This document shows, in pieces, positions 25,416 to 33,207 of a stretch of 64,000 nt of DNA. Both the position numbers and the translations under genes were made by a program. The DNA is from Viridibacillus arenosi. GTDB taxonomy: Bacteria; Bacillota; Bacilli; Bacillales_A; Planococcaceae. Position 1 is the first letter of the stretch. The number at the start of each line of letters is the position of its first letter. The notes beneath the pieces are model-generated. The model searched no databases and was not told where the DNA came from. It was given only the letters and a program-made list of their open reading frames with translations. The stretch is taken from assembly GCF_001955655.1 (NCBI RefSeq), contig NZ_MSPW01000013.1, forward strand, positions 60,858 through 124,857, given 5' to 3'.

Positions 25416-26693
25416 TTAAGACAGGCGGATATTCGTTTTATCTCCTGTTACCTGACGCTTTTCCTTATATGAAATCACTCCAATCAAGCCAATTATGGAG
25501 AATATCACTGGCGTGATGAAACCATAGTAGTATCCATCAACTTGATTACCTGAAGTAGCTTGAAAATAATCCAATATAAATCCAAAAATGATTGGTAGCA
25601 AGACAGCACTTAGAAAGCCACCCGTATTCGCAACTCCAGAAACAATGCCAGATTCTTTTATAGGGAAAGATTGGCGTACAGCTGCAAAGGTTAATGCACT
25701 TGACCCATATCCAAAACCAATGATAAAGAAAAGTATAATTAACAAGAAAAATGACGGATGTCCATTAAATAAAAGGAAAGAAAACCATCCCAATAAAACA
25801 GTGATATGAACGACAATATATGGCCGTTTTATTGTTTCTAACCGGCTTGAAATCCAACTAGTTAGAGGAGCTCCAATAAGTGCCCCGATGAGACCAATCA
25901 TAATCAGCTGGCTTGCATCTGAGCGTGTCATTTCATACATATTCATTCCATATGGTACTGCCCAAGAACTGATAAACCCTACATAACCTCCGACTACTCC
26001 AAAATGACAAAAGAATAGAGCCCATGCTTGACGATTTGAAAAAATTCTTCGTAATAAAACTACTGTTTTTTCGCGTTGTACTTCTACTGTTACTACTACC
26101 GGTTCATCCCAAAAAATTCTTTTAGGTTTTTTTACAAGTACAAAATAAAGGAGAAAGCCACATAAACATAATAGTAGTCCTGCTGAGAAAAATGCCGCCC
26201 TCCAACCAAGTAAAATTATCCATTCGGAGAAAGGGACTGTCGCCAACAAGAAACCCAGACTTCCTGTCATGCCCGCCAGGCCAATTAATCGAACAAATTC
26301 CTTTGTATGAAACCATTGGGCCAAAATTAGCACCATATTAACCCATATGGTCGCATCCCCTATCCCAGTTAATATTCTAGAAAAAAACAAGACCAATTCA
26401 TGTGTACCAAGACTATAAATGATTGTACCTAAACCTGTAAGTAAGGCCCCGATAATTAGAAAAAAGTTTGGACCATAACGATCAGCCAAAATCCCCATTG
26501 GAATTTGCAAACTCGTATACACAAAAAATTGTATACTCGTCAATAAGCCAATCGTTGATGCAGTTACATTAAAATCCCTCATTAATTGGTCTGTAATCAA
26601 TCCTGGAGCAGTTCGTTGGCTTGCCATTAACAAATAAGTAAATAATACAGCAACAAATACAACCCATCTGTATCTGCTATTTTGTTTTTCCAA
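25416..26693 (-). CDS. MFS transporter, unknown substrate
   Basis: 425 residues starting at TTG 26691-26693, with AGGAG nine bases upstream. Twelve predicted membrane helices and the MFS loop motif GILADRYGPNFFLIIG between helices 2 and 3 are seen, along with RILTGIGDATIWVNMVLILAQWF in helix 4 and GIVSGVANTGGFLSAVLLPIIFG in the last third. The early segment ASQRTAPGLITDQLMRDFNV is typical of the anion/cation symporter and nitrate/oxalate-like MFS groups. There is no linked enzyme to suggest a substrate. It does not share the PyrR leader of the neighbouring transporter, from which it is separated by about 500 bases holding a relic repeat. Confidence 0.87.
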   Translation of the reverse strand: MEKQNSRYRWVVFVAVLFTYLLMASQRTAPGLITDQLMRDFNVTASTIGLLTSIQFFVYTSLQIPMGILADRYGPNFFLIIGALLTGLGTIIYSLGTHELVLFFSRILTGIGDATIWVNMVLILAQWFHTKEFVRLIGLAGMTGSLGFLLATVPFSEWIILLGWRAAFFSAGLLLCLCGFLLYFVLVKKPKRIFWDEPVVVTVEVQREKTVVLLRRIFSNRQAWALFFCHFGVVGGYVGFISSWAVPYGMNMYEMTRSDASQLIMIGLIGALIGAPLTSWISSRLETIKRPYIVVHITVLLGWFSFLLFNGHPSFFLLIILFFIIGFGYGSSALTFAAVRQSFPIKESGIVSGVANTGGFLSAVLLPIIFGFILDYFQATSGNQVDGYYYGFITPVIFSIIGLIGVISYKEKRQVTGDKTNIRLS

Positions 26694-26894
26694 TGATTTC
26701 TACTCCTATTAGCTTTTACTCTATGTATATGATTTTCATGTAACGGTAAACCCTGTTTTTCAGAATAGTTTTATGATTTGAATTTGGTTAGAGGTTTTTT
26801 ATTCAATAAATCCAATATAAAGTTTGAATCTTGGATTTTATCACGTCTCATATATGATATTTCTCATCTTCTTCTCAATCTGCACTTCACTTAC

Positions 26895-26955
26895 AAAAAA
26901 GTGGATAAAGGATGGAGAGATAGGGATACCCCCTTTCTATCCATTCTTTATCCAC
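26895..26955 (-). terminator. Long terminator hairpin of rlmD
   Basis: 25-base arms GTGGATAAAGGATGGAGAGA... and ...CTATCCATTCTTTATCCAC pair in 22 positions around a five-base loop; T6 follows on the minus strand (A6 at 26895-26900). It lies 50 bases past the rlmD stop. Confidence 0.85.
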
Positions 26956-27004
26956 ATGGTTTGCACAACTTTATTTCATGTAGCAAGAGTCTATTTTTGC
27001 TTTA

Positions 27005-28366
27005 CTATACTAATTCCAACCACGCAACAGCTTCGCAATGAGCCGTATGTGGGAACATATCCACAGGTTGCACTTCCTGTGTTTTATAGCCACCATCTTC
27101 TAAGATCCTTAAATCTCTTGCCAATGTAGCTGGGTTACAAGATACATACACAACACGTTTTGGACGTTGCTCTAAAATTGTATTTAACAATGCTTCGTCG
27201 CAACCTTTGCGTGGTGGATCGACTACTAAAACGTCTGCTGTTTTGCCTTCTTTGTACCAGCGTGGAATGACTTCTTCTGCTGGACCTGCCTCGAAATACG
27301 TATTTGTAAAGCCATTCAGTTCAGCGTTACGTTTCGCATCTTCAATTGCTTGCGGTACAATTTCCACACCCATTACAGATTTCGCTTTTTGTGCTAGGAA
27401 TAATGAAATTGAACCAATGCCACAGTAAGCATCGATCACTGTTTCGTCCCCTTTTAGGTCTGCGTAATCTAAAGCTTGCTTATAAAGCACTTCTGTTTGC
27501 TCTGGGTTTACTTGATAGAATGAACGCGCTGAAATTTCGAAGCGTACGTCGCCAATTGTATCTTCAATGGTGTCATTGCCCCAAAGTTTCAACGTTTCAT
27601 TACCGAAGATAACGTTTGTTTTTTCACCATTAATATTTTGCATAATTGATGTTACATTTGGTACGAGTTGCTTGATCAGTTCCACTGCTGCTTCAGCTTG
27701 CGGGAATTTGCGCTTTTTCGTTACAAGTACTACCATTACTTCATTTGTTGCACGGCCTTTGCGTACTACTACATGGCGTAGCATACCTTGTCCTGTGTGC
27801 TCATCATATGGTTTGATACCTAACTTCCAAAGGCGTGGTTTTAAGCCTTCTAAAATGGCGTCTGCTTCTGCTGTTTGGATTAGGCAACGATCTGTATCAA
27901 CGATATCATGTGATTTTGTTTTGTAAAAACCTGCAATCGGTGCTTCGCCGTTTAAGCCAAATGGAATCTGAGCTTTATTGCGATAATTCCATGGATTGTC
28001 CATACCTTTAACAGATAACACTGGTGCGTCAATCTTACCGATACGTATCATAACATTACGGACCATTTTTTCTTTCCATTTCAATTGACCTTCGTATGAT
28101 AAGTGCTGTAGCTGACAACCCCCACATTGTGCAAATACAGGGCATGGTGCTGCGACGCGATCAGGTGAAGGTTCTGTAATGTTGATAATTTTTGCGAAGC
28201 CGTAGTTTTTTAATGTTTTTAATACATGGACTTCAGCAGTTTCATCAGGCAGCCCACCTTGTATAAAAAGTGGGTAACCATCGATTTTCGCAACGCCTGC
28301 TCCGTCATGTGTTAAGTCTTCTATATAAACCGTCAAACGGTCATTTTTCTTTACTGGTGCTGTCAT
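27005..28366 (-). CDS. rlmD: 23S rRNA (uracil-C5)-methyltransferase, RlmD/RlmCD type
   Basis: 453 residues. The N-terminal TRAM RNA-binding domain (about 5-65, [20 protein letters not shown]) is followed by the 4Fe-4S cysteines Cys75, Cys81, Cys84 and Cys161 ([22 protein letters not shown]). The Rossmann methyltransferase domain has the SAM loop [12 protein letters not shown] (312-323), [10 protein letters not shown] (381-390) and catalytic Cys410 in [12 protein letters not shown]. It makes 5-methyluridine in 23S rRNA. B. subtilis YefA (RlmCD) modifies both U747 and U1939, and which sites apply here is not decidable. In B. subtilis it follows gatB-dgkB; here cyd and other genes intervene. The last codons ([14 protein letters not shown]) recur as fragments downstream. 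Confidence 0.94.
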   Translation of the reverse strand: MTAPVKKNDRLTVYIEDLTHDGAGVAKIDGYPLFIQGGLPDETAEVHVLKTLKNYGFAKIINITEPSPDRVAAPCPVFAQCGGCQLQHLSYEGQLKWKEKMVRNVMIRIGKIDAPVLSVKGMDNPWNYRNKAQIPFGLNGEAPIAGFYKTKSHDIVDTDRCLIQTAEADAILEGLKPRLWKLGIKPYDEHTGQGMLRHVVVRKGRATNEVMVVLVTKKRKFPQAEAAVELIKQLVPNVTSIMQNINGEKTNVIFGNETLKLWGNDTIEDTIGDVRFEISARSFYQVNPEQTEVLYKQALDYADLKGDETVIDAYCGIGSISLFLAQKAKSVMGVEIVPQAIEDAKRNAELNGFTNTYFEAGPAEEVIPRWYKEGKTADVLVVDPPRKGCDEALLNTILEQRPKRVVYVSCNPATLARDLRILEDGGYKTQEVQPVDMFPHTAHCEAVAWLELV

Positions 28367-28425
28367 TTTCGTACTTCCTCCATTTCAGTTCTTCTATTGT
28401 ACCATGACCTCTTAGAAGGAACAAA

Positions 28426-28533
28426 AGCGCAGAGTGCCGTCAAGCGGTGGAGGACACTCATATGAAGTTGCTTTTTGACTTCATATGAGTGTTCGAAGCG
28501 ACCTCGATGGTGTGGTACACGAAGCTAGATGCA
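28426..28533. repeat. Palindromic intergenic repeat element
   Basis: Perfect 14-bp inverted repeat CACTCATATGAAGT (28455-28468)/ACTTCATATGAGTG (28478-28491) nested in a larger imperfect palindrome (GTGCCGTCAAGCGGTGGAGG ... CGACCTCGATGGTGTGGTAC). There is no open frame. It fills the gap between the cyd operon terminator and rlmD. Confidence 0.6.
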
Positions 28534-28534
28534 G

Positions 28535-28569
28535 AAAAAATCCAAATGCCAAAATCGACACTTGGATTT
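28535..28569 (-). terminator. Terminator of the cyd operon
   Basis: AAATCCAA/TTGGATTT stem followed by T6 on the minus strand (A6 at 28535-28540), directly after cydS. Confidence 0.75.
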
Positions 28570-28579
28570 AAAAAGTTAA

Positions 28580-28687
28580 TTATTCACCTTTCGTAACTGG
28601 CCCATCTTTTAATGCTACAAAGAAGGCTACGGCAATGGATGCTGCTAAAACAATAAATGGTGCATAGAAAATTAGAAAATTAACCAT
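28580..28687 (-). CDS. cydS: Cytochrome bd oxidase small subunit CydS, 35 aa
   Basis: A 35-codon frame starts at ATG 28685-28687, fifteen bases after the cydB stop, with GGGAGGATTTTCAG in front: MVNFLIFYAPFIVLAASIAV, then AFFVALKDGPVTKGE. One transmembrane helix followed by LKD closely matches the small subunit CydS of Geobacillus cytochrome bd, which I recall as a 33-residue protein with FLIMYAP and GLKD in the same places. In that structure the peptide packs beside CydA and stabilises the haem arrangement. Its location as the last gene of the cyd operon, before the terminator, supports the call. Confidence 0.88.
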   Translation of the reverse strand: MVNFLIFYAPFIVLAASIAVAFFVALKDGPVTKGE

Positions 28688-28702
28688 TCTGAAAATCCTC
28701 CC

Positions 28703-29728
28703 TTATGCATGATGGTCTTTTTTCCCTCGAATATAATCTTTGTTGAATAAGAATAACTTCATGAGTAAATATATTGATGGGATTAACAGTAATAATCCTA
28801 GCACGAAAGCAACTACTAAAGCGGTTGCCATTGCTGGATTCGTAAAGCTATCATATATAGTCAAGTATGGGTAAAGTAAATATGGGTAATGTGAGATACC
28901 GTATGCAAAAAATGCTAAAGCAAATTGACCAATAAGTAAGCCTAGTGCCCAGCTATAATGCTGTTTCTTCCAAATAAACCATACTGTAATGACAAACATG
29001 ATTGCTGACAGGCCGAACATCCAGCCAATATCAATCATGCGATTAAAATGTTCGACGTTATGTTTACTTAACTCAAACATAATCCCAATAACAGAAATTG
29101 CTAATGGACCTGCCCAAATGAGCGCGTATTTTCTTAGAAGCTTTGTAGCTTTTCGATCTCCAGCTTTATCTGCATACCAAGTTAAAAATACCGCTGATAT
29201 ATATAGAACAGCCGCTATTGCCAACACGACTATACTCCAAGTTAATGGGCTTGTGAATAATGCATGATAATCTAGCACTGGATTATCATTCACCATCGAT
29301 ACAAAGCCCCCTTCAGAAATCGTTAACACTACTGATAATGAAGCTGGGATTAACAATCCTGCCGCTCCGTACATAAACGAATAACCTTTATGTCCCCGTG
29401 ACCCATACGATTCAAAAGCGTAATAACTACCACGAATGGCAAGGAGAATAATCGCAATACTTGCTGGTACGAGTAATGTTGTTCCGTAATAAAAAGCTGT
29501 TTTCGGGAAGAAACCAACAACTCCTACGAAAAAGAATACTAAGAATACATTCGTTACTTCCCAGACTGGTGACAAATAACGTTGAATAATATTCGTTAAA
29601 ATATGTTGTCGCCCTGTTAATACACCATAAGCATTGAAAAATCCTGCACCAAAGTCAATCGAACCGATTATTAAATAGCCTAATAAAAACAGCCACAATA
29701 CGGAAATCCCTAGAATTTCTAATGTCAT
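28703..29728 (-). CDS. cydB: Cytochrome bd quinol oxidase subunit II (CydB)
   Basis: 341 residues, about eight or nine transmembrane helices, with the CydB signatures LWLFLLGYLIIGSIDFGAGF near the N-terminus, RYLSPVWEVTNVFLVFF, AIRGSYYAFESYG and LTWYADKAG. It is the structural partner of CydA in the terminal oxidase that reduces oxygen to water with menaquinol, without pumping protons, with high oxygen affinity. The ATG overlaps the cydA stop (ATGA, 29725-29728), showing translational coupling. cydS follows. No cydCD haem/thiol exporter genes are adjacent in this window. Confidence 0.95.
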   Translation of the reverse strand: MTLEILGISVLWLFLLGYLIIGSIDFGAGFFNAYGVLTGRQHILTNIIQRYLSPVWEVTNVFLVFFFVGVVGFFPKTAFYYGTTLLVPASIAIILLAIRGSYYAFESYGSRGHKGYSFMYGAAGLLIPASLSVVLTISEGGFVSMVNDNPVLDYHALFTSPLTWSIVVLAIAAVLYISAVFLTWYADKAGDRKATKLLRKYALIWAGPLAISVIGIMFELSKHNVEHFNRMIDIGWMFGLSAIMFVITVWFIWKKQHYSWALGLLIGQFALAFFAYGISHYPYLLYPYLTIYDSFTNPAMATALVVAFVLGLLLLIPSIYLLMKLFLFNKDYIRGKKDHHA

Positions 29729-31071
29729 GAGAAGTCACCGCCTTTTTCAGCTTTGCGATCTTCAATTTCTTGTTCAATTGGATTGTGACGGAACATACGA
29801 CGAAGTACAACGACGCTACCAACACCTAAAACAATATATAAGCCACAGAATAATATCAACATAATGTCCACATGATCACTTGTTGTTGCAGCTTCTGCTA
29901 CCTTCATATACTTTCTTAAAATCCATGGTTGGCGACCAACTTCTGCAAGCCACCAGCCAGCTTCAATGGCAATAATAGATAACGGCCCACCTGCAACAAT
30001 GACCCAGCGGAACCATTTAGTACTTACAAATGACCAGCCACGAATTTTACCTAATACATACGCTGCTGACACTAATACCATGAACATACCGATCATGACC
30101 ATCGTATCGAACAAGTAGTGAATGTAAAGTGGTGGTGTTTCATCTTCTGGAAATTCATTTAACCCAATAACCTCAGCTGTAGGATTTGAATGTGCTAAAA
30201 AGCTTAAAGCATAAGGCACTTTAATGGCATACTTCACTTCTTCACCATCGGTTACACCAAATAGAACAAGTGGAGCATTTTTCTCAGTTTCAAAATGCCA
30301 CTCTGCTGCTGCTAATTTTTCTGGTTGATATTCTACTAAGTATTTTGCAGAGAAATCTCCAATGATTGCTGATGCAACAGCAAATACTAAACCAACTTTC
30401 ATTAATAAGAACAATGCTTTTTTGTGATAAACGTGCGTTGAACCTTTAAGCATTTTAAATGCTGCAATAGCTGCTAAAACAAAAGCTGCTGTCATGTAGG
30501 CTGTTACGACAACATGTGCTACTTTAGTTGGCATTGCTGGGTTTAACATCGCTAAAATTGGTTGTATATTAACGAGCTGACCATCTACGACATCAAAGCC
30601 TTGTGGTGCGTTCATAAATGCATTCACAATTGTTATAAAGACTGCTGACATCGATGCACCAATTGCAACAGGAATTAATAATAGTAAATGTTTCTTTTGA
30701 TTTTCAAAACGGTCCCAAGTGTATAAATAAATACCTAAGAAGATTGCTTCAAAGAAAAACGCAAATGTCTCCATAAAGAGTGGTAATGCAATAACATTAC
30801 CTGCTAGCTGCATGAAGTTAGGCCATAGTAGCGATAACTGCAAACCGATAGCGGTACCTGTTACTACACCAACTGCAACGGTAATAACGAATCCACGCGC
30901 CCAACGCCTTGCCAGTAAAATATAATGCTCATCATTCTTCTTAATCCCTACCCATTGTGCAATCATAATCATCAATGGGACACCTACGCCAATCGTAGCG
31001 TAAATGATATGGAAAGATAATGTAAGCTCCGTTAAGACACGGCTAAAAAATACAGCACTTTCATTTTCCAT
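29725..31071 (-). CDS. cydA: Cytochrome bd quinol oxidase subunit I (CydA)
   Basis: 448 residues with nine or so membrane helices. Features are the N-terminal FSRVLTELTLSFHIIYATIGVG with a haem-ligand His, the acidic proton-channel region PLFMETFAFFFEAIFLGIYLY, VAHVVVTAYMTAAFV, and GWWLAEVGRQPW, the GRQPW quinol-oxidation signature. The segment between helices 6 and 7 is short, so this is a short-Q-loop enzyme as usual in Bacillales. It carries the haems b558, b595 and d. AGGAGG lies eight bases before ATG. A 31-codon membrane ORF ends 12 bases upstream, and cydB and cydS follow. Confidence 0.95.
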   Translation of the reverse strand: MENESAVFFSRVLTELTLSFHIIYATIGVGVPLMIMIAQWVGIKKNDEHYILLARRWARGFVITVAVGVVTGTAIGLQLSLLWPNFMQLAGNVIALPLFMETFAFFFEAIFLGIYLYTWDRFENQKKHLLLLIPVAIGASMSAVFITIVNAFMNAPQGFDVVDGQLVNIQPILAMLNPAMPTKVAHVVVTAYMTAAFVLAAIAAFKMLKGSTHVYHKKALFLLMKVGLVFAVASAIIGDFSAKYLVEYQPEKLAAAEWHFETEKNAPLVLFGVTDGEEVKYAIKVPYALSFLAHSNPTAEVIGLNEFPEDETPPLYIHYLFDTMVMIGMFMVLVSAAYVLGKIRGWSFVSTKWFRWVIVAGGPLSIIAIEAGWWLAEVGRQPWILRKYMKVAEAATTSDHVDIMLILFCGLYIVLGVGSVVVLRRMFRHNPIEQEIEDRKAEKGGDFS

Positions 31072-31083
31072 GATTGTTCCTCC

Positions 31084-31179
31084 TCAGCTTCCGAAAATAC
31101 GTCCGACGAGTGACAGCAGCATAATACCTGCTACGATAAAGCTTAACCAGATTAGTTTCTTCTCATGTGTTTTATACAT
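31084..31179 (-). CDS. 31-aa single-span membrane ORF leading the cyd operon
   Basis: ATG 31177-31179 has GGGAGAG six bases upstream and encodes MYKTHEKKLIWLSFIVAGIM, then LLSLVGRIFGS: a basic N-terminus and one hydrophobic helix. The stop is 12 bases before cydA and both share one reading direction with no terminator between. A longer frame to 31290 exists but would cross the promoter region and has no ribosome site. The size, topology and location recall accessory bd-oxidase peptides (CydX, CydH, CydS), yet the true CydS is at the other end of this operon. I recognise no family. It is either an additional subunit, an assembly factor or a leader peptide. Confidence 0.6.
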   Translation of the reverse strand: MYKTHEKKLIWLSFIVAGIMLLSLVGRIFGS

Positions 31180-31201
31180 AGCGCACTCTCCCTTACTTAT
31201 T

Positions 31202-31256
31202 ATTATACCCATAGCAACCGGTATTCTAACTTCCGAACGTGACAGATTTATCACGT
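31202..31256 (-). promoter_or_regulatory. Candidate cyd operon promoter with upstream palindrome
   Basis: Minus strand TATAAT at 31207-31202 is a perfect -10, while the -35 (GTTAGA) is poor. The palindrome ACGTGA-N8-TCACGT (31237-31256) lies about 50 bases before the expected start, where an activator would bind. The eight-base spacer does not fit the Rex or Fnr/CRP consensus (six). Confidence 0.35.
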
Positions 31257-31350
31257 ATTCATGTTCAAAATATGATAAAAGAATGTTCAAAATGTGAATT
31301 GATATTTATCTTGAGCAAAGAATTTGCATTTCACGTTTTAAATAAAAGAA

Positions 31351-31380
31351 AAGACTAGAAAGCAGCATGGCTTCTAGTCT
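31351..31380 (-). terminator. Terminator of dgkB
   Basis: AGACTAGAA/TTCTAGTCT stem around an eleven-base loop, 17 bases past the stop; A/T-rich sequence follows on the minus strand. Confidence 0.65.
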
Positions 31381-31396
31381 TAAAACATTCATTATA

Positions 31397-32308
31397 TTAT
31401 GGTCTATCTTGTTCTCTAATATCATCAATTGGTACAAAGACTTCAATATGTCTTTTTAAATTTCTAAATTCAGCAGGAATATCTCCACCGTATTCACCAT
31501 CTAAATTTAACTGTACTACTTCATCCGAAGTCACTTTCACATGACTAGCCTTTGCATGGATAACATGTGGGTCTTTAAAATGTTCCCCACGAACTGCAAG
31601 TGAAACAAGTTTGATAAAATCAGCGATATTACATTTTTTCAAAATAAACATGGAGAAGTAGCCATCATTAATACTTGAGTTTGGTGATAATTTTTCAAAT
31701 CCGCCTACTGAGTTTGTTAAACCGATTAAGAACATCATTGCTTCATCTTCAAATACTTCTCCATCGTATTCAATACGCATTTTAGAAGCTTTTATAGACG
31801 GTAGCATCTCTATTCCTTTTAAATAATAAGCCAGTTGTCCAATAATTGTTTTTAGCTTACTAGGTACTTCGTAAGTCAGTTCAGTAATACGACCGCCGCC
31901 AGCAATATTGATAAAATGACGATCATTCACTAATCCTACATCCACTGGAATAGTATCACCTTTAATAATAATATCTACAGCTTGCTTTATATCTCGTGGA
32001 ATATGTACCGCACGTGCAAAGTCATTTGTTGTCCCCATCGGTATTAACCCAATTTTAGGTCTCTCTTCAAACTCACTAACCCCGGCGACAACTTCGTTTA
32101 ATGTCCCATCTCCACCTACAGCAATGATCACATCAAATTTACGCTCAACCGCTGCCTTTGCAGCAGTAGTTGCATCGCCTGCACAGGTAGTAGCATGACA
32201 AGAGGCTTCATAGCCGGCGACTTCTAATTTTTCTAATACTTCAGGTAGATGCTTTTTGAAAATTTCTCTACCCGATGTGGGATTATAAATGATTCGTGCT
32301 CGTTTCAT
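31397..32308 (-). CDS. dgkB: Diacylglycerol kinase (soluble, DgkB)
   Basis: 303 residues, the usual size. The N-terminal catalytic domain has NPTSGRE and the nucleotide signature GGDGTLNEV (65-73), then MGTTNDFARAVHIP, with a beta-rich C-terminal domain (VNDRHFINIAGGG, LNLDGEYGGDIP). DgkB phosphorylates diacylglycerol, a by-product of lipoteichoic acid synthesis, to phosphatidic acid, recycling it at the cytoplasmic membrane surface. In B. subtilis dgkB lies directly after gatB; here gatB is separated from it by the thioredoxin-fold and amidase genes, each with its own start signals. It has its own terminator, so it appears monocistronic. Confidence 0.94.
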   Translation of the reverse strand: MKRARIIYNPTSGREIFKKHLPEVLEKLEVAGYEASCHATTCAGDATTAAKAAVERKFDVIIAVGGDGTLNEVVAGVSEFEERPKIGLIPMGTTNDFARAVHIPRDIKQAVDIIIKGDTIPVDVGLVNDRHFINIAGGGRITELTYEVPSKLKTIIGQLAYYLKGIEMLPSIKASKMRIEYDGEVFEDEAMMFLIGLTNSVGGFEKLSPNSSINDGYFSMFILKKCNIADFIKLVSLAVRGEHFKDPHVIHAKASHVKVTSDEVVQLNLDGEYGGDIPAEFRNLKRHIEVFVPIDDIREQDRP

Positions 32309-32395
32309 ATCATTACCTTCTTTGCTCTACAATTTTCTAATTATGTTAACGGAAAAATTCTGTGGAATGTTCCCAAAAGTACTTAAGGCTCAAAA

Positions 32396-32433
32396 TAGGC
32401 TGTCTCAACGTTTATATTAAATACGTTAGGCAG
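32396..32433. terminator. Hairpin after the thioredoxin-fold gene
   Basis: GGCTGTCT.AACGT/ACGTT.AGGCAGCC hairpin. It has T-rich sequence on both sides and would terminate the minus-strand gene ending at 32543. Confidence 0.5.
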
Positions 32434-32542
32434 CCCTTTATTTTTTGTAATGTGATATCAAAATTCCAATTTGATGCCATCCAAATATGAAAAGCTTTCA
32501 ATCCCATTATACAGAATCATCCTTATTGTGCAAATGACGGTT

Positions 32543-33103
32543 TTATTTTAAAGTGTCTGTTATAACTTTACGGAAATCATCATACACCCAGCCCCAAAAC
32601 TCTTCATTTGAAGCATTCTCTTCAGTAATACCTGCGAATAATTCCTTTTGTTTCTCTGTAAATGTTGGATCATCCTGTGAAGGTAGTTTGGCTTTGTTTG
32701 CTAACACATATTCTTGTAATTGTGGTGCACGAGGTCCCCATTTTCCAATCACTTCTCCTGCTTCACTTAAAATAATATAAACAGGAATAGAGCGACCACC
32801 ATTTGTTAAATATTGATCCATTAACTCTAAATTTTGATCACGGTAAACACAACGCATTTCTAAATTAGCTGCCTCTGCAATTTTACGGATGATTGGATTG
32901 TTCATCATCGCATCACCACACCAGTCTTCAGTTATCGTTAGAATATGTGGTTTTTTAGATGCAAGTAATGAAATAAACTCTTCATCCTCAGGCAGTTGGT
33001 AATTATTATAAACTTTAAAGCTGTTATCCTTATGCGTTGTCATACTATCCATATAATCTTGAATTGAAATTGCTTCGTCAAAATATTGTTGTTCAGTTTT
33101 CAT
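32543..33103 (-). CDS. Thioredoxin-fold protein with WCGD active site
   Basis: 186 residues. ILTITEDWCGDAMMNNP (54-70) places a thioredoxin-like active site at Cys62, but the usual second Cys is Asp64 (WCGD instead of WCGP-C), so classical dithiol exchange is not possible. The cis-proline region is GGRSIPVYII. A C-terminal extension (about 145-186) follows, ending with FWGWVYDDFRKVI. Proteins of this form are common in Bacillales as 'thioredoxin family protein' and their function is not established; a monothiol or bacillithiol-linked role is possible. AAGGAGG precedes the ATG. The gene is alone between dgkB and the amidase. Confidence 0.85.
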   Translation of the reverse strand: MKTEQQYFDEAISIQDYMDSMTTHKDNSFKVYNNYQLPEDEEFISLLASKKPHILTITEDWCGDAMMNNPIIRKIAEAANLEMRCVYRDQNLELMDQYLTNGGRSIPVYIILSEAGEVIGKWGPRAPQLQEYVLANKAKLPSQDDPTFTEKQKELFAGITEENASNEEFWGWVYDDFRKVITDTLK

Positions 33104-33207
33104 ATGTAAAACCTCCTTGAAAATAGTGTAAATGTTTTATGAATTTTTGGCAAAGTTCTAAACATGCATATCTCAAATAAGATGTTGTTACTCCGCTACT
33201 ACTCGTT

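Noticed and set aside
31237..31256. Rex or Fnr operator before cyd
   Set aside because: The half-sites are separated by eight bases rather than the six those consensus sites need, so only an unnamed palindrome is reported.
31180..31290. N-terminal extension of the 31-codon ORF before cydA
   Set aside because: It would run through the likely promoter and palindrome, and the downstream ATG has the ribosome site.
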